In this document: positions 33,619 to 45,959 of the stretch, one piece after another
How the letters are laid out: the number at the start of each line of letters is the position of its first letter
Numbering within the stretch: position 1 is the stretch's first letter
Source of the DNA: Alternaria dauci
Taxonomy: Eukaryota; Ascomycota; Dothideomycetes; Pleosporales; Pleosporaceae
Direction of reading: 5' to 3'
Assembly (NCBI RefSeq): GCF_042100115.1
Contig: NC_091273.1
Coordinates: forward strand, 1,302,001-1,366,000
Length of the DNA: 64,000 nt
Position numbers and translations under genes: made by a program
Notes under the pieces: generated by a model
The model's database searches: none
Told to the model about the DNA's origin: nothing
Seen by the model: only the letters and a program-made list of their open reading frames with translations

Positions 33619-36227
33619 GGCATCATAATCACATTTCTCTGCCGTTCCATCGCAGTCAACCTCGTGTCTCCGAGTTGGTATGAGCTGGATGCTGTGGAAG
33701 ATAATTACGCAGGACTCCACAAAGCAGGTTGAGAAGCTGAGGAATGCAAATAGCCAAGACCTAGACATCCAGCTGGTAAGGGTGAGTACACCGCAACTAT
33801 CGCCAGGTATTCTGGAGACATTGGAGGGAAAACGGTGATCATTTATGCATGAATGCGGAGTGAGGGTAAGTATGGAAGGTAACGCGGACGAGCTGCGATA
33901 AAATTGGAAGTTCTGGTATGAACGCTAACTGATGGGTCGGCCGCATGATTCAGCTATGAGCATGGGAGATTGCTGTAACAAGTTCTTCATCATCAGTCTT
34001 CATAACATTTCGCTTTCAAATGTGCATAAATGCGCAGAACCACGTTCCTAGAGACATGGAACTCCGGTCATATCTTGCTTCTGTACATATTGGCATTGAA
34101 TTAGTTGCTACGTAAATTGGCAATTCAGCTCGCAGAGACCGCGGGTGGCGGTGACATGAGGCTTCTGTCTATTGTGGAGCTTACCGAGACCGGTGTAGAC
34201 TGGTCAGTCGAGAAGTGTACTCCGACACTTTGTTCTGGGCGTGCACCTGAGCCCTGGACTCACTGATCGGGTTAAAGGAAGAGGAATGGGTTGGGGTCAA
34301 TGATCTCATCCCTGTTCCCGCGCTAATTCCAGGAGAGCGTGCATACATCTCCTGATCAGCGGAACGTGCTGCTGTGTGTCTGGATGTGTCGATAACACGG
34401 CACACATGACTCATTCAGAAGGTGATCAAAGGGTTGTTCCTAGCTTACAGGACTTTAGCTCGTCATGTTCATATACGAGCAGCGCGGGATGACGCTGGTA
34501 TCTTATCAGATTGGAGTGTTCCAGTTTCGTGATATTCTCTGGATGAGAATGCGCTTACCTAGGTAGGCAGGAAGACAGCGAGTCGTGTTTGTGGGTGGTG
34601 TGCTTCCACTGCCCAATGCTGTGGACTGTTAGGTAGCCTCAGCAACATACCCATGTGTCTGTATACCCCGTCCGCGATGCGGTGAAGAGTCTGAAATTGG
34701 TGCCTTTTCTGGGTCATTGTTGTTGCACACGGTAGTCTGTGCAGTGTCGGACACTTTCGGCGTGGGCAGCAGGAAGCGAGTGGAGTGCACCTTGGAAGCG
34801 CCACCCCCTGCCACTACTATGCAGATGAGCCACATCTCCGCGCCACACTATCGCCCGCGGTCCGCCAATACGGTCCTTCTCCATTGCATGCATTGGCCAA
34901 GCGCCACAGGTTTTTTTGTCCCCGCCTGGTTCTCGGTCCTATATAATACAAACTCATCTAGTAAACGTTCCAAATATGATTGCGACTTCTGCACGTATTC
35001 CGTAGGATTCAACAGGGATCGAGTTGGGGTGAAATGAGAGTCATGCCATCGGGAGAAAACAGCCCGGCCAGCGAAACACGGCACGACACGCCATGGATGC
35101 GCGGTGCACCCATGATTCGCGACGCCGATTTGCAATATACTCCACCATGGGATGCTGCCAAAATACGACATACGCAATGGACGCCTCCTACATCTGTATA
35201 GATGCCAGACAATCAATATTATTCAGACCTGAACATTGCCGTGTTGTTGGAGTCAGTCGGTTTCATCAGTCCGATGAGCGAGTTCCGTTAGTGAGCTTTC
35301 TGGACATGCGCCATCCGTTCCAGCGTGGTCGGTGTGCAAGAGCTACTTAGAAACGACAACTGGGCATCTTGCGCCGCACACCTGTTTCGCGCAACATGAC
35401 ATGCCAAGACACGACGAGCTTGTTTTAAGCTTATCTGAGCAGAGCTGCCATTGGCCACTGTGCGCCAAATGGCAGCAATGAAACAGCCTTACAATTTAGC
35501 AAGATCATAGCGTAAGGCTCGCCCCGGAGAATGAGTCGCAGACAGGCCTTGGCCAAACACCAACACTGTTCCCGGAGAAATGCTTGAGTGGCCAGACGTT
35601 CCATACGATCAGCGGAAATTTCAGTTCTCCTTGGCGTTCCAGATAAGTGGTATCGATGTGGATATTTGTGCGGTTTCAGCGCAAAGCTTGGCATCTATCC
35701 GAGCCTTGGCACTGGCATGACAGCCTGTATCCAGTGCTAGCCGATCGGACATGGAACGTCTTAATGGCATATTCGCGAGACCCATGACAACGGGCTTCCG
35801 AGTGGAGTCTGCAAGCGAAGCGCCTATTGCATCACCCGAGTCACCTTTCTGAGCGGCAGAGCAGATGTTTGCTCACCCTAGTACTATGGACAATGATGCT
35901 GATATGTTGAATGATGTTTATTTCATCATGCAGGTGGTCACTCGAAAGAGCGAATAATACGAGAAAGCCGTGACATAGATGGTGTCGAAACATATCACCA
36001 TGAGCCTCCTTCCGACCTTCATGCCCCCACCAAAGCACGGGCTTTAGCGCCAATGGATCCCTGTGAGGGTATCATTCTGGACCTGAATCCCATTTGCAAC
36101 CGCATGACGCGCTGGGCCTGCCTCCTGAGTACCGCCCGGGGGAACAGTACCCTGTCTTCCACATGGCCCCTCTCCGGAGCAATGTGTGAAGCCCCAATGT
36201 GGCGTGCAGCAGCTGAGTTGAGAGGAG

Positions 36228-36235
36228 TATAAGTA
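36228..36235 (+). promoter_or_regulatory. TATA-like element of the PL3 gene
   Basis: TATAAGTA about 180 bp upstream of the PL3 start codon, followed by a pyrimidine-rich leader. Assigned by position only. Confidence 0.4.
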
Positions 36236-36412
36236 TCACAGAGGCCACCGGCAAAAAAGGAATCATCCACCATCACATTCATTCAGTCTTTCGTTTGCTT
36301 GAAGCATCCCACTTTCGCTACCTCTTTTCGAGACTTACATTCTTTATACATACTTTGCCAAATCATCCTCTTTCGACTTTTACAGTTTCGATCAACCAAC
36401 TCAACTATCAAA

Positions 36413-37287
36413 ATGAAGTTCTCCATTGCCATCATTGCTGCCATCACTGGCTTCGCCGCTGCCGGCCCTGCCGCTTCCACCCCTAGCGAGTTCTTCTCTC
36501 TCGCCAAGCGCGCCTCTCTCCCGGTCCCCGCCTCCAAGGGTTCCGTTACCTACAAGAAGCCCCAGGAGATCTCCGGAACCTTCGATGGTGGCATGAAGAC
36601 CTACGGCCGTGGTGCCTCTTGCTCCGGCCAAGCCGAGGGTGGTGACAAGGACGCTGTCTTCCTCATCAAGAACGGAGGAACCCTCAAGAACGCCATCATC
36701 GGCAAGGACCAGATCGAGGGTGTCCACTGCGAGGGTAAGCATTGCCCCTGTACGCATTATACATGGCCAACGTACTAACCTGATACAGGATCCTGCACCA
36801 TCGAGAACGTCTGGTGGGTCGACGTCTGCGAGGATGCTCTTTCCCTCAAGGGTGATGGCAACGCCGTCATCCGTGGTGGAGGTGCCCAGGCTGCTGATGA
36901 CAAGGTCATCCAGCACAACGGAAAGGGAACGGTCACCATCGATGGCTTCAGTAAGCAGCTCATGCGGCACAGTACATTCGGACAACCGCTAACAACTCCA
37001 CAGCCGTCATGAACTTTGGCAAGCTCTACCGCGCCTGCGGTAACTGCAAGAACTCCGTCGCCCGTTCCGTCGTTATCAAGAACGTCAAGGCCTACAACGG
37101 TAAGGTCCTTGCCGGTATCAACCCCAACTTCGGCGGTACCGCTACCATCTCCGGCACCTGCGCTTCTTCCGTCAAGACCATCTGCGAGGAGTTCCAGGGC
37201 ACCAAGCCCGGCTCCGAGCCCAAGTCCGTCTCCAAGGGCCCCTCCGGCAACTGCAAGTACACCGCTTCCGCCATGAAGTCTTGCTAG
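36413..37287 (+). CDS. PL3 pectate lyase, secreted
   Basis: Three exons (36413-36734, 36789-36950, 37004-37287; introns of 54 and 53 bp) encode 255 residues. A signal peptide (about 1-17) and a possible Kex2 site (AKR at 31-33) precede the mature enzyme. Family blocks are [77 protein letters not shown] and [10 protein letters not shown]. The parallel beta-helix repeats and the acidic VDVCEDALS segment that binds calcium are visible, as are many Cys typical of PL3. The enzyme should cleave de-esterified polygalacturonate by calcium-dependent beta-elimination in the plant cell wall. Coding is strongly C-biased at third positions, as expected for a highly expressed secreted protein. Confidence 0.95.
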
Positions 37288-37976
37288 ACGCATACTTTCG
37301 ACTCGCTCGATACTTTTCAAACGAACGAGAATATGGTGGTCACGGGTGGAGATGAATGAGTCGGCTGTTAAACGCTTTGGAAGTTTAGAGGTGGATTCTT
37401 TGTACATATAACTCTGCGCACAGGTGGTGCATCTAATACACTTGATTATCAAGCACAAACATGTATTCTGTCTCATTGTGACCTTTACTTTGCTCGGAGG
37501 GGATGCCTGCTCATGAAAGTTCACTGGACGAGCTGTTGAACTGGAAGCAAGAACGCAATCATGCACTCGATTCTCGCTACTGCTGAACATGCTCATGATC
37601 CAAAGAATACAAAGACCTCATGTCTGAGAGGCTTTGCGTTATCGTCGAGATCTGCGGGGATGCTCGATCGAAGTGCGTCAGATTTTGGTCTCATTACACC
37701 CGATGTCATCAACTACGTGACACTTTTGGACCTTGCGCTGGTTATTATAAAATCCATATATTAATTGAGGGACAATACAAAGTTTGGGGCTACAATCTAC
37801 AACGTGACGTAAAAGCAGCGAAGTGAAGGGCGTTCTAGAGCTGGAGAGCGATTTCAGCAAAGCAAGTAAACAGAGCTTCAATGTCGTTCCGGACATTTTG
37901 CAAACGAGAAAGGAAGAGAATTGCAGGGAATGGGTATAGCCCGCGGACCATACACATAGCTAAAAGGCAAACGATG
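37288..37976. other. Convergent intergenic region
   Basis: 3' flanks of the PL3 gene and of the 442-residue hypothetical. No gene seen. Confidence 0.5.
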
Positions 37977-39455
37977 TCATGCCTTGCGCCGCTTCTTGAT
38001 AGCCACCTTTGGACGTGAAGCGTTGTCGCTTGGTTCACCCTCCGCCTGAACGATGTCTCCATGTGTCCGCTTCTTGATCGTTGAAGGCTTCGGTGGTGGA
38101 GGAGACTTCTTGGGCTCTAGAGAATCTCCCTCCTCAGAACGTTCTTCAGAGCCGGAGTGTGCCTCGTTGGCTAAGCGCTTCTTGCCATTGGCGGTCACTT
38201 TGCCTTTTGCAATGAGACCAGCCTTATGCGCGTTCGCATTTTTGTTAGTCGCCGTCCGGAAGGTAAGGGTACGGGGATTTCCGATGATGGTATGGAATCG
38301 GCTACCCTTTAGGATGTCCTGACACGTCGTCTTCGAACACTGTGTATGGTTAGCAATGGCCAGCGCAGTGAACGGGGGGGAGACGCACGTGAAGAAGCTC
38401 ACGAAGGGCCTCGAAACGGTCTTCGAAAGTGTAGAACATCGTGACCTGGCAGTTCTCACGCTCACCCTTGTCGTAAATGGTCTTGGTCCACCCGTTCTTG
38501 TGGATCTCGATCATTGCGAGCTACACTGTGTTAGCGATATAACAATCATAATAGCAGGATAGCTTACTACAAGATCGCGAGCTGCTGCCTTGAATTGGTC
38601 CTCGGAGTAGTAGGTTGATCCCTCCATCCAACGGTTCCGATACTGGCCTGTTGTAGTCTTTTCCCTACAATTTTCCCTGTTTTGCATCGCCTTAGTGAGT
38701 GCGTCGATGCATGCATTGATCTCCGCTGGCGACGACGGAATGGTTGAATCATCGGCGGGCGCGGTCCAGTACACTCCGCCGATATGGATCCCAGTGTCCG
38801 TCTGGGAAAGGGTGACGGATTCGCCCATCTGCTTGGCCGCGCTTTTCTGGCCCCGCTGTGTCTTGAGCACAGCCTTAGCCCTCTTTTCTTTGTCAAGAAG
38901 CGCATCGTTGACGGCGTCCACGACTTCCAAAGTTCCCGTATCCTCTCCGGCGTCAACAACTTGACTGTTGTCTGACTGTTTTGGCGAGGGAACAGGATAC
39001 CCGTTGTCATATGATGGGGTGGGTTCAACGGGAGGATGCAAATGGCTATTCCCAAAGTCGTTTGGAGTGCCTGGTAGAAGTCAGTATTTGCGCCACGCGT
39101 AATCCGGATATTATCATGACTTACCAAGGGCGACATTGGTATCGAAAAGCAATGGACGACCAGGTCGAAAGTTCCAGGGCTCTTCAGGTAGGATCAATCC
39201 AGATGGTAACTGCTGGTGATGGAAATTACCATCAGCCTGATGAGAATCTGGTAGATCGTAGCGCCAAATCCTATTTCCGTCCGCGTACGTGGCAGGCTGT
39301 TCTGTCGGAAAGAACTCGCCGTCCTGATCCAAATCGAAGACATTTAAGCCAGCGGACTCAGGAAATATCTGAGCGACAGGCGCCGCGATAGGAGAGATCG
39401 ACGTAAAATCGGGCGCTACGCGCTGGCGGTCAGGGAAAGAAGCGTTGTTATTCAT
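37977..39455 (-). CDS. Hypothetical nuclear-type protein, member A of a paralogous pair
   Basis: Four exons (39455-39125, 39070-38568, 38520-38389, 38339-37977; introns of 54, 47 and 49 bp) encode 442 residues. The N-terminal 220 residues are disordered. The conserved part begins at VYWTAPADDSTIPSS, passes through YRNRWMEGSTYYSEDQF and a 44-residue exon with IHKNGWTKTIYDK, and continues into CSKTTCQDIL and IIGNPRTLTF. The C terminus is Lys/Ser-rich and ends KKRRKA, a likely nuclear localisation signal. No named domain is known to me. The gene at 42372 shares this core with the same spacing and the same 132-nt exon. It is probably a nuclear protein; function unknown. Confidence 0.85.
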
Positions 39456-42371
39456 TCTGTATGAATTCGGTTGGTGTAAACAGAATGAAAGTCCCAAGGT
39501 TGCGTGAAGAAGTGGATTGGAGAAGGACTATTTCTTGCTGTGGTGGAATGGAATACGGTTGTGGGGTCGTGGAACGCGTTCTGGAGTTGAATTATCGTGC
39601 ATGAAATACTGCAATGAAAGGTCTCTAGCCGGAATAATGTGGGGCGCAAAGTGAATCACATGTTTACAGACAGCGTTTCTTTAGCGGCAGAGGCGGAACT
39701 TGAGAGAGAATTCTATAGAACAGAGCGCTCTGAGTATAAGCTAAAATCCATTGAGTTGGGTTTCTCCTAGCCAACGAGGACGTGCTTTAGGAACCTGACG
39801 ATGTATAGTCGATGTCATTGTATAAGACCACTCTGAAAGCAACAGAGTGAAGATTGGTCGACGAGAACTGAAGTTGTAAGCGACATGTGCGCGGAGGGCA
39901 CCGTATTCAAAAATATAGACTTCTCAGCTCAGCTCGCGATGACGTCTAGTCGGTCGTACAGTTTGAAAGTGTATCACTCCGGTTCAGTGGACGAGAAGTA
40001 ATGGCTGTGAGGTAGATCTAGGAAAAAGGCAAATCATCAAGGGAAATGACAAGCCTATCTACTAATCAGATTCAAACGCTTGCTGTCTTTCCGTATAACA
40101 CGTGAATTCGGGGGTGTTTCTCGACTCTTATGCAGAAGTGCTTGATGAGAATGACAGAGACTTTCGAAGTTGCTACCGACAAACCGATATGTCAAACACG
40201 TGAGCTCTTTACAACGATCACGGTGACGTACACGTGGTTTTTTGGGCAGATCGAGACACACTTGCAATGGTTGCTTGTATATCAGGATCGAAATGGATGG
40301 TTCTGTGTCATGCGGACGTGGTCTGAGACTGTGGGATTACAGTATTGTGGAACCCCTTAGCTCTGAGGGATCGATAGAACCTCGGGTTCATAAAGAGACT
40401 GCAGGACCCTTCTTTGAGTAGACAACAAGAAGGTCTTAACGTACCACTGTCCATTGACCTGCATTGATGTCCTCGCTGCGATGCCTCACCTCATTTAGGA
40501 AGTCACCTAGGCAGTGCAGTGGACATCGTCCTGTATATGCTCATGCTCGGGAGAACTGATTGGAGCGCGCTGTAATCGAAGAAAGGTAGAAGGCGTTTGG
40601 GGATATGGATGAATCCATGTAGGGTTGTCGTTGGATTTGAGGTAATCATCAATCCGCGCTAACGATGACGATTCTGCCCCCTCAGCACCGGCCGTTCTTC
40701 TCCGCGACAAGCATGACGACATCCGCCCAATACTAACCCACCGCCGGCCGGCGTCGTATATCGTGATGGCCACCGTTCTCAGTCGAGTTGCGAACGGTTC
40801 CACATGTATCGAACGATCCGACGAGCGCCGAACGCTGGCTGCTTTGGTCGTACGACGACCCAACAGCTAACAAGCCATGTCATCCACAGTTACCGCGATC
40901 CGCACAGAGTCTGCACTATCCTCGAATGAGCGCATGCCTCGCAAGTCTGGCACACCAGATTCGTATCAATAATCGAAGCTATGGTACGACCACTGTCCTT
41001 CAGACGCGTCGGAGACCATGTCGCAATCTCCCAGCCTAAATACACCTGGGAGACATCTCCCGTATGCTGCGCCTCTGACAGGCAATATCGAAAGAAGACA
41101 CTTCATGACCTACCGCGAGTACATCATGAGCGATATGTATCCAGCTTTCTAGTTACGCGCAATAGCACAGTATGGTTCTGCGATGGCGCGTAGTTAACGA
41201 GCCACCCAGAACGCGCGCAACCCAAACAATACCGCGTCGATACCATACCCCTCCAGAGAGAAGTCGGAACCGCGAGGATGGCCACATGCGAAAGGCGCCA
41301 CAGGCGCATTCTGCCCGAGGTGTTCTCTTCTCCTTGCCTTTTGTTGGAAATGCGTAGTCTCTCGGCAACGGAGAGGAGCCATATGATTCAAACTCCTCAT
41401 GGAAGGAGTGTGTACTTGATACAGAAGGTCAGGCAGTGCCTTCGAGTTGCTGTGTAGCACATGGCGCACCTGTCGCCATGTCATTGCTGTCGAAGAAGGA
41501 TTTGTTCATGTCTTTTGCAACGTGCACCTGCGGCACCACACACCACAAGCACTGGAATAACGCAGAGAAAGTGATCTTGGTAGGATGTAACTCGTTGGGA
41601 AGTCGAACACCATCCTGCTGAATGCACGCTTTGCCGTTGTCAACAGCAATCGATCACGTCAACGAGGAAGCGACAGGCGCGCTAACCGATACTATGGGCC
41701 GACTCAGCAAGATACCTAGAGTGATCGCGTTAGTTTATGTCACTCTCCATGGAATGAGTAGCAGTCGACATGAGGCGCAGAGAGTGTTAATTTGTGTCAC
41801 GCATAACATTTGGAGCACCTAATATCATATCTCCCGGAGCCTGCATTGGACAGGATGAAGGTCGGTTGAAGCGAACGCTTCTAGGATCCAAGGTGAATGC
41901 GAGATTCTCATATGACGCTCGGACGGTACTTTGGCCACAAATCCGTGTTGATCGATACACGAGGCACGACATACATTGCTTACCTAGGCAACGAGAAACT
42001 AGCGTACATCTTGCGATTCCGCAGAGCGAATATTCGATTCTGCGACATTTGGTAGGCTTTGCATCATCCGGTGGTTGGCTTTGTGACAGCCTGACTTTAC
42101 TTCACTCTACAGCCTGCCTGGAATAGCGCCGCTTCACTCAAGCTTTCACTGTCGCCTTTCGATTGCTGCCCTGGTGGTACATAAATTCACCTCCTACTGC
42201 CTTTCACCATTTAGTATTTACACCATACATACTAATTTATCAACACATCTTCGCGAGTAAGTCTTTCAAACTTGGAAATTGAACACCAGAGCGGAGCTGA
42301 CCTTTACGCTTACTTGCAGGCAGCTACACATCCAAGACATCACACTCCTACCCGCGCTCAAGTTCAACAAC
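39456..42371. other. 2.9-kb region between divergent paralogues, no gene seen
   Basis: Short ORFs on both strands (for example minus 40507-40863) have no start context, motif or splice continuation. The right end holds the 5' leader of member B, where a CTTGCAG acceptor near 42321 suggests a 5' UTR intron. No mobile element is recognised. Confidence 0.45.
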
Positions 42372-43791
42372 ATGACAGATCATGATAGCAACAATGGTAC
42401 CACTCAGGACGCACCTCACAAGGCTACTACGATGACTTCGATCGCAACCTCGTCTTCCCCCGCACCTGATCTCCCCCGACTATCTGATCGAAAGCTGGAA
42501 AAGGTACCCAAATTCTTGAAGGCTGCGTATCGCCCCAAGCCCAGAACTTCTTCGAAATGCCTGGAGCATGACTTTCCAATGGTCGATGGTCTGTGCTTCA
42601 AGAACATGAGTGAGGCTCAGAAACCGATGTCTGCCGCTCAGTGGGACGCACCTCAGGATGATGCAACCATACCAAAGACCGAGGAAGAACATCGTGAGAT
42701 TGCTATGATGTTGGTGGATGCTTTCAAGGATATGAGCATCGCCAAGGATACCGCGGCCAACGCCTACCGTAAGCGCTTCACTCCGGGCGAGGCTTCCTAT
42801 TACCAGGACTGGGCTATCGAAGCCTGTGCCTGGGATATCATTGTGAGCGAGAGGCGTATGTCAGCATGATAACGATTAATTTGTTAACCGGTGATTTAGG
42901 ATAAGGCCAAGTCTATCCACACGGACGGCTTCAGGGTTCCGATCTACGACAAGTCCATCGTTGATCACATCGGCCAGACCCAGAAGTGGCTGTTCCGAGA
43001 GCGGATCGACTGGATATGTCAAGTGCTCAAGGTATACCTCTTCCTTTTCGCAATGGCTGAACGCATACTGACTTGGCACGCAGAGCTCCAAGCACGTTGC
43101 TGTTACTCTGATGGTAATGTTTCAAGACTGACACGAGTGTTGATACTCGTAGCTAACTAAACAACAGAAGTATGAGAAGAGCTGGATCACGATTGGCGCA
43201 CCTCATAAGCTCTACAGTAGTACCCTTGTCAATACTATCTCGAATGCCCACCGCGGCAAGTGGATTAAGGACGGTCGTGGAGCAGACAAGAATCACCAAG
43301 ATCGTCCGATCAAGGGCAGGCGCACTAGAGACCAACTGGCTGTCTCCGATGGTGACGATATTGGCATGAACCAGCGTAACAACGTGGACTCTGGAGCTGT
43401 TGGTGGAGGTGAAGAGACTGGAACGCAGAGCCAAGAGCCTACCCGCAAGCGTCCGAAGGTTGAGCATATTACATCCGACGGCAAGGATATCGACATGATC
43501 AGCTTCTCAAATGAAGACTTGCCCACAAAGTCTTTTGCTGTTGCTCCCGGACAAGATGCTGGCGTCAACTATCACCCTGATGCACACATAAAGGGCGAGT
43601 CGGAGTCGGACAACGAGTCGGAGCTCTCTGAGCCTCCCAGTGATATTCTCTCCAGCGCCGTAGATGCTTCTCCTGTCAGCAAGAAGGCGGACAACCTCAA
43701 GGACAGCCTTTCAACTTCAGTGCCTCGGAATGACGATGCCGCTCATCTGAACGGCGCACATATGTTAGTCTCTCTGAGCGCCAGCCGTTGA
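42372..43791 (+). CDS. Hypothetical protein, member B of a paralogous pair
   Basis: Four exons (42372-42842, 42900-43031, 43084-43113, 43168-43791) encode 418 residues. The core matches the gene at 37977: QWDAPQDDATIPK, YRKRFTPGEASYYQDW, IHTDGFRVPIYDK in a 132-nt exon, and SSKHVAVTLM then WITIGAPHKL. It has one extra intron, which splits the block that is a single exon in member A. The exon created is 30 nt long. The C-terminal 150 residues are disordered, acidic (ESESDNESELSEPPS) and carry a basic patch (RKRPKVEH), consistent with a nuclear protein. No domain of known function. The start MTDHDSNNG follows a probable 5' UTR intron. Confidence 0.85.
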
Positions 43792-44366
43792 GCATCGTGC
43801 TAGGTTGTCAGCCTTGATCACACATACTCCGCACTGTGTAAAGCATTCTTGCTCTGTCGTTTAGTGGTATGAGATTCGGCAGTGGATATGACAGGTTACC
43901 TAGGTATATTTCATGAATTGCAATACGTTTGGAAGTCACAAGGTTGAGACTGTGACACTTGATTACTTTACGAAGCTGTGACCAACCAAATTACAAGATG
44001 ATGACTGAATATTACCTTGACATGCGACATTGCGTGAGCTAGTTAGTATCTATGGGCAAATGTACCCCGGCGTAGGAGCCTTATCGTGTCTCCGCGTTAG
44101 TTCGGCTGCGGATAAGTGGCGCGCTAAACTATAGTTGTCGATTCGACAGCTCGTAACCTCGGAACTTGCGCACCTCCGTTTCGCAACTGAGGAGTTGAGC
44201 CGGTGAATACCAACACTACCACAGCTTCTAGTATGGCCTCTGACATGTCGGTAATCATGTCGGTAATCATGTCGCGTCGTCCCCTGTCGTCTTCGAGATC
44301 GGATTCGAATCATTGCGGGCTGTCCGTCGCATGACAGTCGTCTATCCACACGCTTCGCTGCCCACG
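43792..44366. other. Intergenic with a 12-bp tandem repeat
   Basis: 3' flank of member B and promoter of the thioesterase gene. No gene seen. Confidence 0.5.
44244..44274. repeat. 12-bp tandem repeat (ATGTCGGTAATC)
   Basis: Two full copies and a partial third, about 90 bp upstream of the thioesterase start codon. Each unit contains an out-of-frame ATG. Confidence 0.65.
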
Positions 44367-45047
44367 ATGTCCGACCCAAAAATCGAGCACCCAGAAGACT
44401 TTACCGCACACAAATGGTGCAACGACCTCATCTTCGACCCTTTGGTAACGCGCGTCCACCAACGCCACATGTTCGGCGAAGGAGACAAATGGAACAGCCT
44501 CTTCACCCGGACCCTCTTCACAAACGATGCCGTTCGCGCCTTCCTCAACTTGTACAAACCTGGCAAAGGGCAGAGAAGGGCAGTAGATAGGAGTAGCATG
44601 CTCACAGGCGAACCACCAAAATTAGGGACCTTTGCGCCGAGCGACTACGAGAAGGAGTTAGCCAGACAGACGGCCAAGGAGGACGTACAGCATGACCTTG
44701 AAGACCCGCAAGCACCCGAGAACATCGTCTTGGTCTCTGTGGGTCGTTATCTTGATGGTGCTGTCGGACGTCTTCACGGCGGCTTCACTGCATCCTTGCT
44801 GGATCAGACCATGGGCGCGCTGTTGATGCACTACTACCAAAGTAGCCATGCGACCTCCGAGTTGAGGGTCAAATACAAGAAGGCGATTGGAACGCCTTGC
44901 ATACTGAAGGCCAGAGCGAGGATAAGCAGAGAGGTGGGGAGGTGGATAGAATCAGTAGCATGGATCGAAGACGGAGAGGGTACCGTCTATGCCGAAGGAT
45001 GGGGCAGTTTTGTGTTGGACAAGCTTGAACCAACGGCCAAGATGTAG
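44367..45047 (+). CDS. Hotdog-fold thioesterase family protein
   Basis: Intronless, 226 residues from MSDPKIEHPEDF; an in-frame ATG at 44331 would add 12 residues. The C-terminal half is a PaaI/4HBT-like hotdog domain. It has VGRYLDGAVGRLHGGFTASL, the HGG-x9-D pattern that forms the central helix and active-site Asp (LLDQTMGALL), then strand regions SELRVKYKKAI, CILKARARISR and WIESVAWIED. Fungal relatives are annotated as acyl-CoA thioesterases, and hydrolysis of an acyl-CoA is the likely activity; the substrate is unknown. No mitochondrial presequence or peroxisomal SKL tail is evident. Confidence 0.87.
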   Translation: MSDPKIEHPEDFTAHKWCNDLIFDPLVTRVHQRHMFGEGDKWNSLFTRTLFTNDAVRAFLNLYKPGKGQRRAVDRSSMLTGEPPKLGTFAPSDYEKELARQTAKEDVQHDLEDPQAPENIVLVSVGRYLDGAVGRLHGGFTASLLDQTMGALLMHYYQSSHATSELRVKYKKAIGTPCILKARARISREVGRWIESVAWIEDGEGTVYAEGWGSFVLDKLEPTAKM

Positions 45048-45959
45048 ACGTACTGATCTATGGCCATGTAGAAGCACAAGGACAAGGGAATGTATAATGT
45101 ATTAACTTCAGCAACCACTCATTTCCAGCTATAGGCAGCGTGGAGTTGCATCGCAAACATTCCACGGACGTGACACATACGTCTTCGGTCTCTCAGCAGC
45201 CAACCATTGCGCGCGTGCGACGAATGCGCCAGCCTGACGATGGTTGGATAGCGAACGCAGTATTCACCAAACGCTCGCGCAAGTCAGTACAATCGCTATC
45301 GCCCTCAATGCACATACCCATCGACTGTCCCAACGACCGCTATCGCAGCATGAACCGTTCTTGCCGATCCCTGCCAGCACACGCACCGCGACTTCTCGGC
45401 TGCTCCAGTGTTCTCAACACCCGACGAATCACACACTGCAGCGTGGTGGCATTGTGTTTCAGATAATCAGGCAAATTGGTTCTAGACCGGGTACCCCAGC
45501 CGTCGATCAGGAGAGTTTTGCAGCCGTTGGCAGGCTCACCCAACGAAGTTTTCTTGTCGACATCGCGCACAAGGCGATGACATGGGAAATCTATATTTAT
45601 GGTGGAGAGGCCAAGATAATTAGCCACCTGGCTAATCTTGGAATGTGCACGGCGTGGGTGCCGAGTATGCTGGGTTGAAACGACGTTATGCGTTGTAGGC
45701 TGTGTAAGTTATGTACGATGGCTATCTACAGCTTTCGTCTTTTACGCGTAAGCTGCGCCTTTCGTCTCCTTCTCCATTTTTTTCGTCCTTCTCTACCGTC
45801 GCAGTTTGCGCAGTCTCTCGTTCATTGCTATCTTTCTAGGTTCAGCGAACCATACACGTTCATTACAAGTTCATTACATTCTTTTGCTTTGATTAGCCCA
45901 CATTTCGAATCAACGACACGCCAAACGCAAGCTCTTCGTACACTTCATAATTCTTAAAC
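45048..45959. other. Intergenic, no gene seen
   Basis: 3' flank of the thioesterase gene and promoter of the GH76 gene; the last 200 bases are pyrimidine-rich, as in a fungal 5' UTR. The opposing ORFs at 45244-45678 lack support. Confidence 0.5.

Larger units (their letters stand above)
33112..36412. other. 3.3-kb gene-poor region
   Basis: The largest gap in the window. Six-frame reading shows only short ORFs with no start context or motif. There is a tandem repeat at 33596-33618 and a 15-bp direct repeat (33399-33413 and 33445-33459). No transposase, reverse transcriptase, LTR or terminal inverted repeat is recognised. The last 300 bases are the PL3 promoter. Confidence 0.5.

Noticed and set aside
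44285..44310. tRNA-like B box (GATTCGAATC)
   Set aside because: No matching A box, acceptor stem or anticodon arm around it.
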